Below, one piece after another: positions 35,401 to 47,570 of a stretch of 64,000 nt of DNA (position 1 is the first letter of the stretch; every line of letters begins with the position of its first letter). The position numbers were made by a program, and so were the translations under genes. Origin of the DNA: Morella rubra (lineage: Eukaryota > Streptophyta > Magnoliopsida > Fagales > Myricaceae); the NCBI GenBank assembly GCA_003952965.2, contig CM025855.1:17565858-17629857 (forward strand). The letters are read 5' to 3'. A model generated the notes under the pieces. That model searched no databases, was not told the DNA's origin, and saw only the letters and a list, made by a program, of their open reading frames with translations.

Positions 35401-35652
35401 CAAAAAAAATAAAAATTTTCTTCCAATTTTTGGGTGCTAAATAGGATTAATTGTTGTAATTTTTCCTGTGGTCTCTATTATCAATAAATAGGAATTTTAC
35501 TTGATTAAAATTTGTTAAGCCAAAATAGATAAGATCGATTTTAATTTTGCAAAATTTTCTTATTTATTTATTGGGAAGATAAGTGTCTACATCTTAGTGG
35601 GAGTATCTACTAAAATAGTGACATAAACTCACAAGAATTTGGAACACACTTA

Positions 35653-35842
35653 GGGGGTGTTTGTTTACCGAAATTTTGGGAATATTTCTAAAATTTTGAG
35701 AATTTTTGAATGTTGAAATTTATCTGGGATTTGTGAAAAGTGTGAAGTGTATGTGTAAAAGTGTGAAGTTTATTGGAATTTGTGAAATGTGTTTGACTGT
35801 GGTGGAAATTTTGGACCTCAAAAAATTGGAGAAACAAACGCC
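35653..35842. mobile_element. Tourist-like MITE (190 bp) in the retrotransposon leader
   Basis: Left end GGGGGTGTTTGTTTACCG; right end, on the minus strand, GGCGTTTGTTTCTCC. Flanked by TTA on both sides (35650-35652 and 35843-35845), the duplication typical of PIF/Harbinger MITEs. No coding capacity. Confidence 0.65.
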
Positions 35843-36195
35843 TTAGATAATGGAATGCACAAACCAGTAAACGCAAGTATAAAATAGTATAAGATGATTT
35901 ATTTAGGTAGGCCAAAAGAAAATCGAGAATCACAAATATTTTTAAAATATTTTGCGTATGATGTAAATTTTGATGAATAGTTGCTATTCGTCTTTGCAAG
36001 ATATGTACAATGATTACCAAAATGGAAATGTTAGATCGATAATTGTCATGCTCATGGGTGGTCATTGATACCCCAGATCCCAATAATAAATAGGTGTCTG
36101 GTGACATATTTGTATACCTGTTGAATTATTAATGGGATTAGTATTTCAAAAACTGAATCTAATGGAAATATATGTGTGAAATTTTTGCAGATTCA

Positions 36196-39100
36196 AAATG
36201 ACAATCTTTTGGCCCTGGATGACAATCGTCACTGGACTGAGAAACCTGAATCTCAGAGATAATAATGATTGATTTCTCTCAGCCGATAAGATCGGTTATG
36301 TTCTAACCTCTGAGTCACCTGAGCTTGCCCTGAACAATGCCACTGAGGAAGAAAAGAGAGTCTTTAACAAGTGGCATGATGATGATAATATGGCAAAAGT
36401 GCTATATTATGGCCTCAATCTCAAATGTTTTGCAGAAAGATTGTGAGGGCATAGCTACAGCTGCAAGCGCTATGTTGCATCTCAAGAGATGTTTGGAAGA
36501 GCAGAGTAGATCTGCTAGGTAGACTGCTATGAAGAATCTGATGTCCACCAAAATGGTGGAAGGAAGCCCAGTTCGGGACATGTCTTGAAGATGATTTCTT
36601 TCATCAACGAACTGGACTTTTTGGGAGCTGAGATGGATGGTGACACAAAAGTTGATGCCATTCTTTCATCTCTGCTGATTCTTTCAATCAGTTTGTCCTT
36701 AATTACAATATGAACAAGATGAGTGTGACATTGTCAGAGCTGCTCAATATGTTGCAGTCAGCTCAGATCTCATCAAGAAGGACAAACCTACTGTGATGGT
36801 CACAGAGAAATCTAATGCCTCTATGAAACTGAAACCCAAGTTTAAGAACTTCAAGAAAAATAATAAGGGGTATCAGGCAGCTAAGAATGTCCAAGGTGGA
36901 CAAGGAAACAAAGGAGGTGACAAGAACAAAGGCAAAGGAAATTGTTTCCATTGCGGCAAGCCCGATCACTGGAAGAGAAACTGTCGAGTTTACTTAGCTT
37001 CTCTTAAAAAGAGCAAACCTTCTGAAGGTTTTTCTAATATGCTTGTAATTGAATTAAATTTAATGGATGGTCCATTTAATTCATGGTGAGTGGATTCTAG
37101 TTCTACATCTCACATCTGTAACTGTTATGGATGGGGGCAACTGTTGCAGGGACTGCCATCGGAGTTTTATAGTTTAGAATTATCTAATAATAGAATTTTG
37201 ATTCTAGAAGACTGTCTTTATGTTCTAGAAGTTCGTAGAAATTTGATTTTGTTTCAAAACTTGGTTTATCTGGATATTCATTTCTTTTCAATTCCAAACT
37301 TGTTATTAAGTTTCAAAATAAATTTGTTGCTTCTGGAATTATTTATGATGGTCTTTATCTTTTGAATGTTGATAATTCTTTGAATAATATTGAGAATGAT
37401 GATTCCAGTGTGTTATCCCTTAAGAGAAAAAGATGTTAATCCAACTTACTTATGGCATCTAAGACTTGGTCATGCCAATATTGATAGGATCAATAGATTG
37501 GTAAGGGATAGGCCATTGCAATTTCTGAAAATTGAGCCCTATCCAATCTGTGAGCCCTGCTTACAAGGAAAGATGACCAAAAAGCCCTTTTACAGGAAAG
37601 GGAATTAGAGCCACAGAAGTATTATGATTAATACATACTGATGTTTGTGGTCCCTTCAACCACATGGCAAGAGGAGGTTTCTCTTATTTCATTACTTTCA
37701 TTGATGATTGTTCTAGGTATGGTTATCTATACCTGATAAAGCATAAATTGGAATCCTTTGAAAAGTTCAAGGAATTCCACAATGAAGTTGAGAAACAGAT
37801 TGGAAAGTCCATTAAAATGATTCGCTCTGATAGGGGAGGCGAATACCTCTTGGATGATTTTAAAGTCTATCTTAAAGATCATGGAATCATATCTCAACTC
37901 ACACCACCAGGCACACCACAACACAATGGTGTTGCAGAAAGAAGGAATAGAACCTATTGGATATGGTTCGTTCCATGATGAGCATATTTGAGTTGCCTAT
38001 ATCATTTTGGGACATGCTTTGGAGACCGCTGTTTACATGTTAAACAGGATCCCTACAAAATCAGTTCCTAATACCCATATGAGTTATGGACTGGCAAGAA
38101 GCCAAGCCTAAATCATATTAAGATATGGGGTTGTCCAGCTCATGTTAAAAGGTTTAATGTGGATAAGCTGGGATCAAGGACTGATAGGTGCCTATTTGTA
38201 GGCTATCCCAAAATGACTACTGGTTTCTACTTCTATAATCCAAATGAAAACAAAGTGTTTGTTAGCAGGAATGCTACTTTCTTGAAGAGGATTATAGTTT
38301 GAATGAAACTGAGAGTAGAGTTGCTCTTGATGAGCAAAGAGATAGTACAGTGACTGAGCAGAATGAGAACAATGAGGATCAAGTGATTATTCCCACTGAT
38401 CAAACTGAACCTGTTGAGACACAGGAGCCTCGTTATAGTAAAAGGATTATAAGACCTCCAGTAAAATTCAATTTGTTAAATGAGATTTATCAAATGGAAT
38501 CTGAGGGACTGGAGATTGATCCTTGTGATTATACAGAGGCTGTGAAAGACAAAGATGCTAAGCATTGGCATGTGGCCATGGAATCAGAGATGGACTCCAT
38601 GTATTCCAACAAGGTATGGACCTTGGTAGACAAACCAGAAGGCATTAAGCCTATAGGTTGCAAATGGGTCTACAAAAGGAAACTTGGACCAACAGGAAAG
38701 GTAGAGACCTTTAAAGCTAGGCTGGTGGCGAAAGGGTATACTCAAAAGGCTGGTATTGATTATAAGGAAACCTTTTCACCAGTAGCTATGCGAAAGTCCA
38801 TAAGGATTCTTTTGGCAATTGCAGCATACTATGATTATGAGATATGACAGATGGATGTGAAAACCGCATTCTTGAATGGGTACATCCATGAAGAAATTTA
38901 TATGGACCAGCCAGAAGGTTTCATATCTCCTGAAAATGAATCAAAAGTGTGCAAATTGGAGAAATCTATTTATGGCCTAAAATAAGCATCACCTTGTTGG
39001 AACATCCATTTTGATGAGTCAATCAAAACGTTTGGTTTCTCACAAAACATGGATGAACCTTGTGTCTACAAGAAGGTTAGTGGGAGTGCTATCACCTTTT

Positions 39101-40134
39101 TGGTTCTTTATGTAGTGATATACTACTCATTGGGAATGATGTAGGGGCTTTGTCATCTGTGAAAATGTGGTTGTCTAACCAATTTTCAATGAAAGACCTT
39201 GGGGAAGCATCCTACATACTCAGGATCAAAGTGTTTAAAGACCGAAAGAAGAGATTATTGGGTCTCTCACAGGTCAATTATATTAACAGATATTGGCTAG
39301 ATTTAGCATGGTAAATTCCAAGAAAGGGTATCTAACCTTTAGACATGGAATTCATCTCTTTAAGCAGATGTGTCCAAAAAACCTGAAGAAAGAGAGAAGA
39401 TGAGTAACTGCCATTATGCTTTGGCTGTAGGGAGTCTCATGTACGCTATGCTTTGTACTAGACCTGATATCAGTCACGCAGTTAGCGTTGTGAGTAGAGG
39501 TGAACATTGGTTGAAACATATCCTCAGGTATTTGAGAAATACACACTATTTCTTAGTGTATGGTAGTGAGGATCTGACTGTCTAGGGATATACAGATTTG
39601 ATTTTCAATTAGACATTGATAATAGAAGATCAACATCCAGGTTTGTGTTCCTTCTTCCATGTAGCTGCTAGGTTCTCGAAGTTACACTGCTGCGTGGTGT
39701 TTGTCTCATGTAACTAATTGCCACAAGCATCTGATATTAGCTGCAAATTTATCACGATTGACAAACATCCCAGTGGTGCTTCCTCCCAGGTCTACACCAT
39801 TCCCACTCCAAGTACCTCCAAAATGCTCGTTAGTCATGGTGAGGTGGTTCTACACTGTCATTGATTCTCCTCAGGTAGAGATCACATCCCCTTCATATTT
39901 CTCAGTACTATGTGATGTTGATTGAATGGATTGCAAATTACAGTTGTCCCTTCGATTGAGGGCGATAACAATGGTGCAATTGCACCAGTGGAACCAAGGT
40001 CTCATCAAAGGACGAAGCACATAGAACGTCTTTTTCACCTAATACGTGATATCATATCTAGAGGTGATGTCACAATGGTGAAGGTTGCATCAGCTGATAA
40101 TTTAGCTGATCCATTTACAAAGCCTTTATCTTAG
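36196..40134 (+). pseudogene. gag-pol remains of the Angela/Tork-like element
   Basis: Parts recognisable in order: gag (about 36290-37080, with CFHCGKPDHWKRNC zinc knuckle at about 36945), pre-integrase (LWHLRLGHANIDRI, about 37450; CEPCLQGKMTKKPF), integrase core (about 37660-38280), reverse transcriptase (about 38560-39120, [11 protein letters not shown] and QMDVKTAFLNG) and RNase H (about 39400-40134, ending ADNLADPFTKPLS). Heavily broken. Confidence 0.87.
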
Positions 40135-40139
40135 AAAGT

Positions 40140-40963
40140 GTTTGAGAAACATATTAAGGATATGGGTTTGAGATATATGTATGATTGGGTTTGAGTTTTG
40201 TTTTTCTCTTTATTATTTGATAATAAAAGTTACTTGTTTTTCACATATATTATTGTTGTTATGGGTTTATACGTAACATGAGATGTTATGTATATAAATT
40301 TGTTCAGGTAACATTGTAGAAAAATCATGTTAGAGATTAATGAATCAAAGGTAGGGAATAATGATTTTTCAGTTCCTTGTAAGCCTGAAATTGTTCTAGA
40401 CTTTTGTGTCATAAAGTCTACACTTGTTGTGCGGAGAATGATTGATTCCATCATTGAGGTATGACCTTAAGCAGACAAATGGTGTCATGTAACAAGTACA
40501 TACACTGAAACAGGATCCGATTAAGAACACCTTTTGGAATGATCCCTGTTAGGTTAAAGGTTGTTCTATCACAATTCGGTATTGTCCTTAGACCTGAGAG
40601 TTTGTATTTATTCATGTATTATTTACACATACTTTGACGTTGTCAACCGATGATGTCCATTCAGGACAATATACGGACATGCTGGGTTATGTGCATGATG
40701 GATGAGTTGTATGAATGCTCAACAAGGAATCCACCAGTTTCTTGGAGAGACAGTATATTCAGTTAGTGTTCAAATAAGAGTTGGACTAAAAGAAATCCGG
40801 CCGGTGTGTTTTACAAAACTATTTTATTACAGAATACATAAAAGTAAATTATATATATTTCAAAATTGTTTTGTGGTCCAACTAAGTTGTGAACTAAGAA
40901 ATCAAGGTTTACATGAGATAGGGACGTGACGGTGATATTTGGTTTTGAGGGCAAGTGGGAGAT
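40140..40963 (+). other. 3' untranslated region of the Angela/Tork-like element, homologous to the middle of long LTRs
   Basis: No coding. The segment about 40230-40800 aligns by eye with about 3930-4490 of the solo LTR at 3873 and with the equivalent part of the one at 42734. Shared phrases include TAACATTGTAGAAAA, GATTAATGAATCAAAGG, GGTTCCTTGT, GACCTTAAGCA and AAGGAATCCACCAGT. This segment is absent from this element's own 558-bp LTRs. It ends in the purine tract CAAGTGGGAGAT. Confidence 0.7.
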
Positions 40964-41522
40964 TGTTAGAATTATGTGCCCTCGATAACCAAATAATTAA
41001 TCCAGTCCTAATATCTCATATGGAATATAGTTTGGTGGAAGGAATTAATTGTATGTAAAGGGGCATATTTGCAATAATCTCAAATTTCAGGGGTCAATTA
41101 CAATATGTTGATGGACTTGATTGTAATTAGTAGAAGCCCTAATTTTATTAGAAGAAGAGTTCTTCAGTTTAATCCTACGGCTGGAATTTGAGATCCCTAA
41201 GGATCCTATGTCTCATGCTCTCTCTAAGGTTTCCCAAGGCCTATAAATATAACTGTTATATTCAAGGGGTTGGCCATCAGAACCTATTAGAGAAATCCCT
41301 AAAAAGAGAGAGTGACATAAATCCCTTAGGAGGCAAGACTTCTGAGTTGCTGTTCTGAATCGCTGGAGCTTTGGATTGGATCATAAAGCAACTTGAATTT
41401 TTGTGGATTCTTGAATTCCTATATTAGGTAGGTAATTAGATCTGCAATTGCAATTATAATCCTAATTAATGTTTTGTTGAAAATATGTTGTTTATTTTAG
41501 TTTAATTCCGCATAAACTATCA
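40964..41522 (+). repeat. 3' LTR of the Angela/Tork-like element
   Basis: 559 bp, TGTTAGAATTATGTGCCC to CGCATAAACTATCA, about 96% like the 5' LTR by eye. Confidence 0.92.
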
Positions 41523-42733
41523 ATTTCTACCTATTCCAACAAGGTGTTGCAGTGAGGTTTCCACAAACAAAAGCATGTAATGGCCTTGATCATTAGGACC
41601 CATCACGAAAAATAGAAACAATACAATTTTGTCACATAGGTTACACCAATAGGAAACGTTTTCGATGTACAAGTTCACATGCATGAAGAGACAGGCCTAA
41701 ACTTGTAAGGTTATAAATCGGTGTAGCCAAAAAGGACAACTATTTCCTTCAAAATTGTCTCTCATTTAACACATTAACTAGGTTGCAAACCTAAGCCAAC
41801 TCAAAAATCCCCAAACACTCCAATTCATGGCTCATTCTAATCTGTTATGTACCAACTTCTCACCGTTTGGACCCCTTAGTTTACCTTACATGTTTCAGCA
41901 ACAAGAAAACCTAAACTAACATTCCTAATTTTCCAAAAGACTTTGGTTTTGCTTCTTTTCTCCCTATCTCTACTTTCCTCTTCTTGATCTTTACATGCAA
42001 ACTGTTAGAACTCATCTAAACCTTCTTCTAAAGACTTTAAACGTTCAGATTCAACATGCAAGTGATGGAAAATATATCACAATGAATGAAACACATTTTT
42101 GCACCCCAAATAAAGGCTCTCAGCCATAACCATTACACCCAACACAACCCAAACATGTGTCGACACTCGTACCTTTGATTAAGCTCGTTATTGTGGTAGT
42201 AGTGCACCTAGGTGAAGAATGGAGATTAGACGTGGAAGCAAAGACAAGAAAATGGAAAGCTTGAATGGGAGAGAAGAATTAGTTGTTAAAACCTCAAACC
42301 TTGGTAAGTTTTTCTTCTTCCTCTTTCTTTTTCCTTCTCTTCCTTCCCGCTCCTGCATCTTTTCTCTCCTTCTTCTCCTTCTTTGCTTCTCTTCTTCACG
42401 CTCTCTCTCTCTTCTTGGTCATGTAAGTGACCAAATGTCCTCCCCACTCCTCTATTTCTAACTTAACTTAGTTAGTTTACCAAGATGAAGATCATAGGGT
42501 TAAGAGCCACTGCTAGGTGTTCAATGATTTTCACCAAGTTAACTTAAGGAAGTAAAGATTTTGATTGGGAGAGGTGTACAGCAATGACAGTTTTAGGCCA
42601 AGTGTCCAACAATTTATGAGATGCACTAATTATATCTACCTAGCAAAGCTACGAATAAGGGCAAATGGCCAGCCAAAGAGGTCAATCAGGTGGGCTTGTG
42701 TTCTTTCATTTTCAAGCCCTCTAGTGAAGGCCT
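41523..42733. other. Unassigned spacer, no gene seen
   Basis: Noncoding, with a pyrimidine-rich run at about 42300-42420. It is continuous with 44051-44560 once the solo LTR at 42734 is removed. I see no family I can name. Confidence 0.5.
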
Positions 42734-43334
42734 TGTCAGAAATATGCCCTAAAAATCATTTATCGAGATAATTGTTTATTTAGATACCACGTATTTATAG
42801 TTATTTTATTAGGTAATATGTTGTGACATAAGATGTTACACAGGTTATTATTGAGTGACATTGTGGAAAAGTCATGTCGATGATTAATGAATCAAAGGCT
42901 GGAGAGTATGACTTTTTGTTCCTTGTTAACTTAATATTTTGTTCTAGACCAAGGTACATATTTATGTACAATAGGTCTATACATGTGTGCCTCTATTAAA
43001 TAGGATGATGTACTCAGTCATTGAGGTAGTGACCTTAAGCAAACGAGTGGGTGCATGTAAGAGTACATGCACTGAACGGATCAAATATGGATACCTTCTG
43101 GAAGTGATCATTGATGTTGAGAAGGTATTCAGCACAATTTGTTTATGATATCTTTATACCTGAGAGGTTTTTGCAGGTTTGTTTATTGTGTACTTATACT
43201 CTAATCGAGTCATTTGGTGATGATCTTTCTAGGTAAAATATTCCAAACAACGTTGGGTCTTTTGCGTAAAGAATGAGCTTGTGTAAATGTTCAATAAGGA
43301 ATCCACCAGTCTTTTCAAGAAATAGTACATTCAA

Positions 43335-43370
<36 letters not shown>

Positions 43371-44045
43371 GGACTCAAGAAAAGAAATCTTTGGCCAGAG
43401 GAATTTTGTAAAAATGTTTTTTTTGAAATTAATGTATAATATATATTTATTTGTGAAATTATTTTGGAAACAATTTGAGAGTCCAACGAGTTATAGATTA
43501 TAAAATTAAGAATTATATGAGCTAGGGATTTTATAAATGATAATATTCCGGTCCTATTAGCTCATATGGAATATAGTATGGTGGAAGATAAATAAACGAA
43601 TATAATTGTTAGCAAAAAGGATTTCACAAATCAATCTCAAATTCTCGGGGGTGAATTGTAATATGTTGATGGATATTATTATAATTAGTAGAAGCATGAA
43701 ATTCGAATAAAAGAATATAAGGAGTTAATGAAAAAAGAGTTTTTCCATATGATCCTACAGCCGAGATCTGAGATCCCTAATGATCCCACACACTATCACA
43801 GCTAGGATTTTATTTAAAATGATAGCTATGAGATAGCCTATCAATTAATCGTAAGTTTTAGAGTTGGCCATCAAGACTCAAAAAACCCTGAGATAGCTTT
43901 GAGCATGGAAAGGAATGAGGTAGAACATTTGGGCTGCTATTGTGGAATCCTCAAGATTGTGAGATCAACAAGAACCTGGAGATTATTGAAGAATTCTCGG
44001 AACAAAGAGAATTGGTAAGTTAATTTTTCGCAGATCAAACTTTTA
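42734..44045 (+). mobile_element. Solo LTR, Angela/Tork-like Copia family, long-LTR form
   Basis: 1312 bp from TGTCAGAAATATGCCC to CAAACTTTTA with a perfect GGCCT duplication (42729-42733 and 44046-44050). Sister of the solo LTR at 3873. It contains a (TA)n run at about 43340-43370. Confidence 0.88.
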
Positions 44046-44050
44046 GGCCT

Positions 44051-44574
44051 AAAGCTAAATTTAATTCCATTCCTTTGGGCTAAAAAGAGGCCCATGGTAC
44101 AGACCAACCAAAGCCCAAGGGGAAGTCAACTAGAGTCCCAATAAATATACTTAGTTAGATTTTTTTAATCAACTAACATAATTCTATGAGAAAATTAAGG
44201 GAACAAGAAGTAAAGTGAGAAAATATTAAGCACCAAAAATATTTCCAGCAAAGTCATAGTGCTAAGAATTATTTAGATATATTAAAATTGATAATTTCCT
44301 CTATAAAATTGAAAATAAACAAAAAATGACTAAGAAAGTAAGAAAAAGGTAACATTAGTATTTATTGAATATTCATCTATCAAAGAAGAATATAGTCACC
44401 ATACAAGTACTAAGAATTGAAATTAATGGAGGAAATTCATATTTATTGAACAAATCCATTCATTAAGCTAATTTAGATACTTTTAGAAAAACTTAAGTGG
44501 GAGGGGTGTCAAAGATAAATGGGGAGTTTGATAGACAAAGAACCAGATATTTCTACTTAACTTTCAAACTGATG
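44051..44574. other. Unassigned AT-rich spacer, no gene seen
   Basis: Right-hand continuation of the spacer before 42734. Nothing coding. Confidence 0.5.
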
Positions 44575-47570
44575 TGGCAAAGCACTTGAAGCCTTATGTT
44601 GAAGATTCAAATTGGCTTTGGCACTTGAGACTTGGACACTTATATTATATTTTGATGGATTCCAATTGATGGCCAAGAAGAAGATGGTGAATGGCTTGCC
44701 TTCTATTGAAAATCGAAATCATCTTTATGTAGGATGTCTCTTTGTGAAGCAATCAAGAAAAAGCTTTCCAAAAGAGACTAGTACAAGAGCAATGAAACTA
44801 TTACAACTTATTCACTTGGATGTCTATGGCTCAATTAATTTATCATCATTTTGTAACAACAAATACTTCCTTCTATTTCTTGATATTTTAGCCAAAAAAT
44901 ATGGTTTATTTCCACACAAAAAAATGGAAGTATTTCAAACATTCAAAAGTTTCAAAGCACTTGTTGATAAATAAAGTGGCTATGAAATAAAGGCTTTATG
45001 ATCCGATAGAGGGGATGAATACACGTCAACTGCCTTTAAAATATTTTATCAAGAATATTAAATTCACCAACCATTAACGGTTCCAAGATCCTCACGACAA
45101 AAATGGGTTGCGAAGAGAAAAAATCGAACCATTCTAAGCATGGCCCGAAGTATGTTGAAAAGCAAAGGTTTGCCAAAAACATTTTGGGCAGAAGCGGTTC
45201 CTTGTGTGGTGTACTTATCAAATTGATGTCCCAACAAAAGTGTGCAAGAAAAACTCATCAGGAAGAACGGAACGGAATAAAGCCAAGTATTTATCACTTG
45301 CGTGTTTTTGAAAGTATTGCTTATGCACATGTGCACGATAAAAGGAGATCCAAGCTAGATGACAAAAGCACAAAATTAGTCTTCATCAACTATGATTCTA
45401 GATCCAAAGGCTACAATTTGTAGAATCCAACTGATCACAGGACCATTGTTATTTGAGATATCAAATTTGATTAAACTAGTACATGGGATTGGAGTTCTCC
45501 GAAAGAAGACTAGCATTTTCTTCATTTCTTTGAAGATGAGTACGAAAACAAAGTTTTCAAGCAATCTACACATTCTCCTCTTTCAACATCACCATTTATC
45601 TTTTCCAAGTGCATCTACTCCATCTTCAAGGAAAGAATTCAAGTGAAGTACCATAAGGCAAGAGAAGACTTCAAGATATCAACGAAGCCACAGAGGAGGT
45701 AACATAAAGATTAAATGATCTAACTCTTTTTTTTCTCTTTGCCTATAGTAAGCCTACGAACTTTGATACAATATAAGACAAGAGGTGGAGGAATGTTGTG
45801 GACAAAGAAATCAAAGCTACAAAGAAGAATGAAACATGGGAGCTTGCTACACTTCCCAAAGAGAAACAACCAATTAGAGTCAAATGGGTGTACAAGGCAA
45901 AGAAGAATTCGAATGACAAAATTGAGAGGTACAAGGTAATACTAGTTGCCGAAGGATATAGTCAAAGGCCCAGAATTGACTATGATGAGGTTTTTGCTCC
46001 CATTGCTCGCTTGGAAACTATTCGATTGATTATTTCTTTAAGCAGCTCAAAATAGTTGAAAAATCCATCAAATGGACATCAAGTCTGCTTTCTTGAATGG
46101 TTTTCTTGAAAATGAAGTATATATGCAACAATTTGTTGGGTTATATTGTGAAAGAGCATGAAAAGAAAGTTTTGAAATTGAAGAAATCTTGTATGGCTTA
46201 AAGCAAGAGCCGAGAGCATGGAATAGTTGAATCAACAAGTACTACCAAGATAGCAAAATTTTGAAGTGTCCCTACGAACATGCTCTTTACACAAATGGGA
46301 ACCAATATGGAGATATATTTCTTGTATGTTTGTATGTGGATGACTTGATCTCTACATGAAGTAATACTACTATGTTTGAAGAATTCAAGTTAAGGGCTCC
46401 GGAGTTTGAGAAGACGGATATTGTCTCATGTTATATTACCTTAGCATCAAAGTAAAACAAATGGAGGATGACATTTTTATTGCTCAAGAATGTTATGCTA
46501 AAGACATTCTCGAGAAGTTCAAAATGGGTGATTGCAAGTATGTGAACACACCCATAGAATGTGGCATCAAATTATCAGCATTTCTAAAAACCTTGTTGGA
46601 ACTTTAAGATATTTAACTTGCATTAGGCCGGATATTCTTTTTCAGGTTGGATTTATCAGTCGGTAGATTGAAGCTCCTACTTTATCTCACTTGAAAGCGG
46701 CTAAAAGAATTCTTTGGTACATCAAAGTTACACTTGAACATAGATTGCTTTATTAATTTCAAATGATTTCAAGGTTTTGGGCTATTGTGATAGTGATTGG
46801 GCTGGACATGTTGATTAAAGAAAAAGCACAACTAGCTTTGTTTTCTTCATGCAAACTGCTGCTTTTACTTGATCCTCAAAGAAGCAACCCATTATTACAC
46901 TATCCACCTTTGAAGAGGAGTATGTTGCTTTCTCAAGTTGTGTTTTTCAAGCAATTTGGCTAAGATCCTTGTTAAAGGAGCTTCATGTCTTTGAAAATAT
47001 TCCAATGAACATTGTTGTGGATAACAAATCGGTGAATACTTTGGCCAAAAATCCAATTTTTCATGATCAAAGCAAGCACATCAACACAAAATTTCATTTC
47101 ATTCAATAATTTGTAGCTACAAAGGAGGTGAAGCTAAAGTTCACGAAGTCACAAGATCAAGTTGCCAATATTTTTGCCAAGCCCCTCAAGGGTGAAATAT
47201 TTTGCCAAATAAGGAGCTTGCTTGGAGTTACAAAATTAAGTTTAAGAGGGGGTGTTAGTTATTAAACTTAATTCTACTTTATTTCCAATAAATTTGTTAA
47301 CGGGGAGGTTATGTCTTTTGATATTCTCATAGGTTATAAAGTTGAGGGTTAGAGACCTTTAATATTTTCATCATATGAGAATTAAGTGGGATTTACTACA
47401 ATTAGTTATTTGAAATTAATTTGGATGGTTCATTTTAGAAGTTACAAAGTCTCATTCTGGTTTGTGGTTTCTTAAGTGAGCGGAACAAAGCTTTAATTGA
47501 AGTATTAGAATTTCTCTCCATTTAGCTTCATAAACAAAGTATTGAGTGTAGTCCTTTTGATAATCCAACA
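44575..47570 (+). mobile_element. Highly degraded Copia fragment with 3' LTR (fossil)
   Basis: Begins in the pre-integrase/integrase region (WLWHLRLGHL, about 44610; LLQLIHLDVYG). It continues through reverse transcriptase (about 45790-46060, RVKWVYKAKKNSNDKIERYK and FAPIARLETIRLI) and RNase H (to about 47240). It ends in the purine tract AAGAGGGGG and an LTR starting TGTTAG at 47253. No 5' LTR is seen. More than a dozen breaks. Lineage uncertain (Ivana- or Tork-like). Confidence 0.75.
47253..47570 (+). repeat. Probable 3' LTR of the degraded Copia fragment
   Basis: Starts TGTTAGTTATTAAAC right after the purine tract. The end is placed at AATCCAACA (47570) because this is a common Copia LTR end and complements the start; there is no second LTR to confirm it. 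Confidence 0.45.

Larger units (their letters stand above)
33965..41522 (+). mobile_element. Angela/Tork-like Copia retrotransposon with both LTRs (fossil)
   Basis: 7558 bp, with near-matching flanks ATTTA (33960-33964) and ATTTC (41523-41527). It contains the 5' LTR, a tRNA-Met primer site, a long GC-rich leader, gag, integrase, reverse transcriptase, RNase H, a purine tract (CAAGTGGGAGAT) and the 3' LTR. Integrase-region motifs (ARGGFSYFITFIDD, LTPPGTPQHNGVAERRNRT) are those of Angela/Tork-type elements. More than ten breaks. The LTRs differ at about 20 of 558 positions by eye, or roughly 1-3 million years. A MITE sits in the leader. Confidence 0.9.

Noticed and set aside
42219-42461. 80-residue leucine/serine-rich frame resembling a membrane protein
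   Set aside because: It comes from a pyrimidine-rich run; low complexity without other support.
45739-45939. Short frames in the degraded Copia fragment as independent genes
   Set aside because: They overlap the recognisable reverse transcriptase region at 45790-46060 in other frames.
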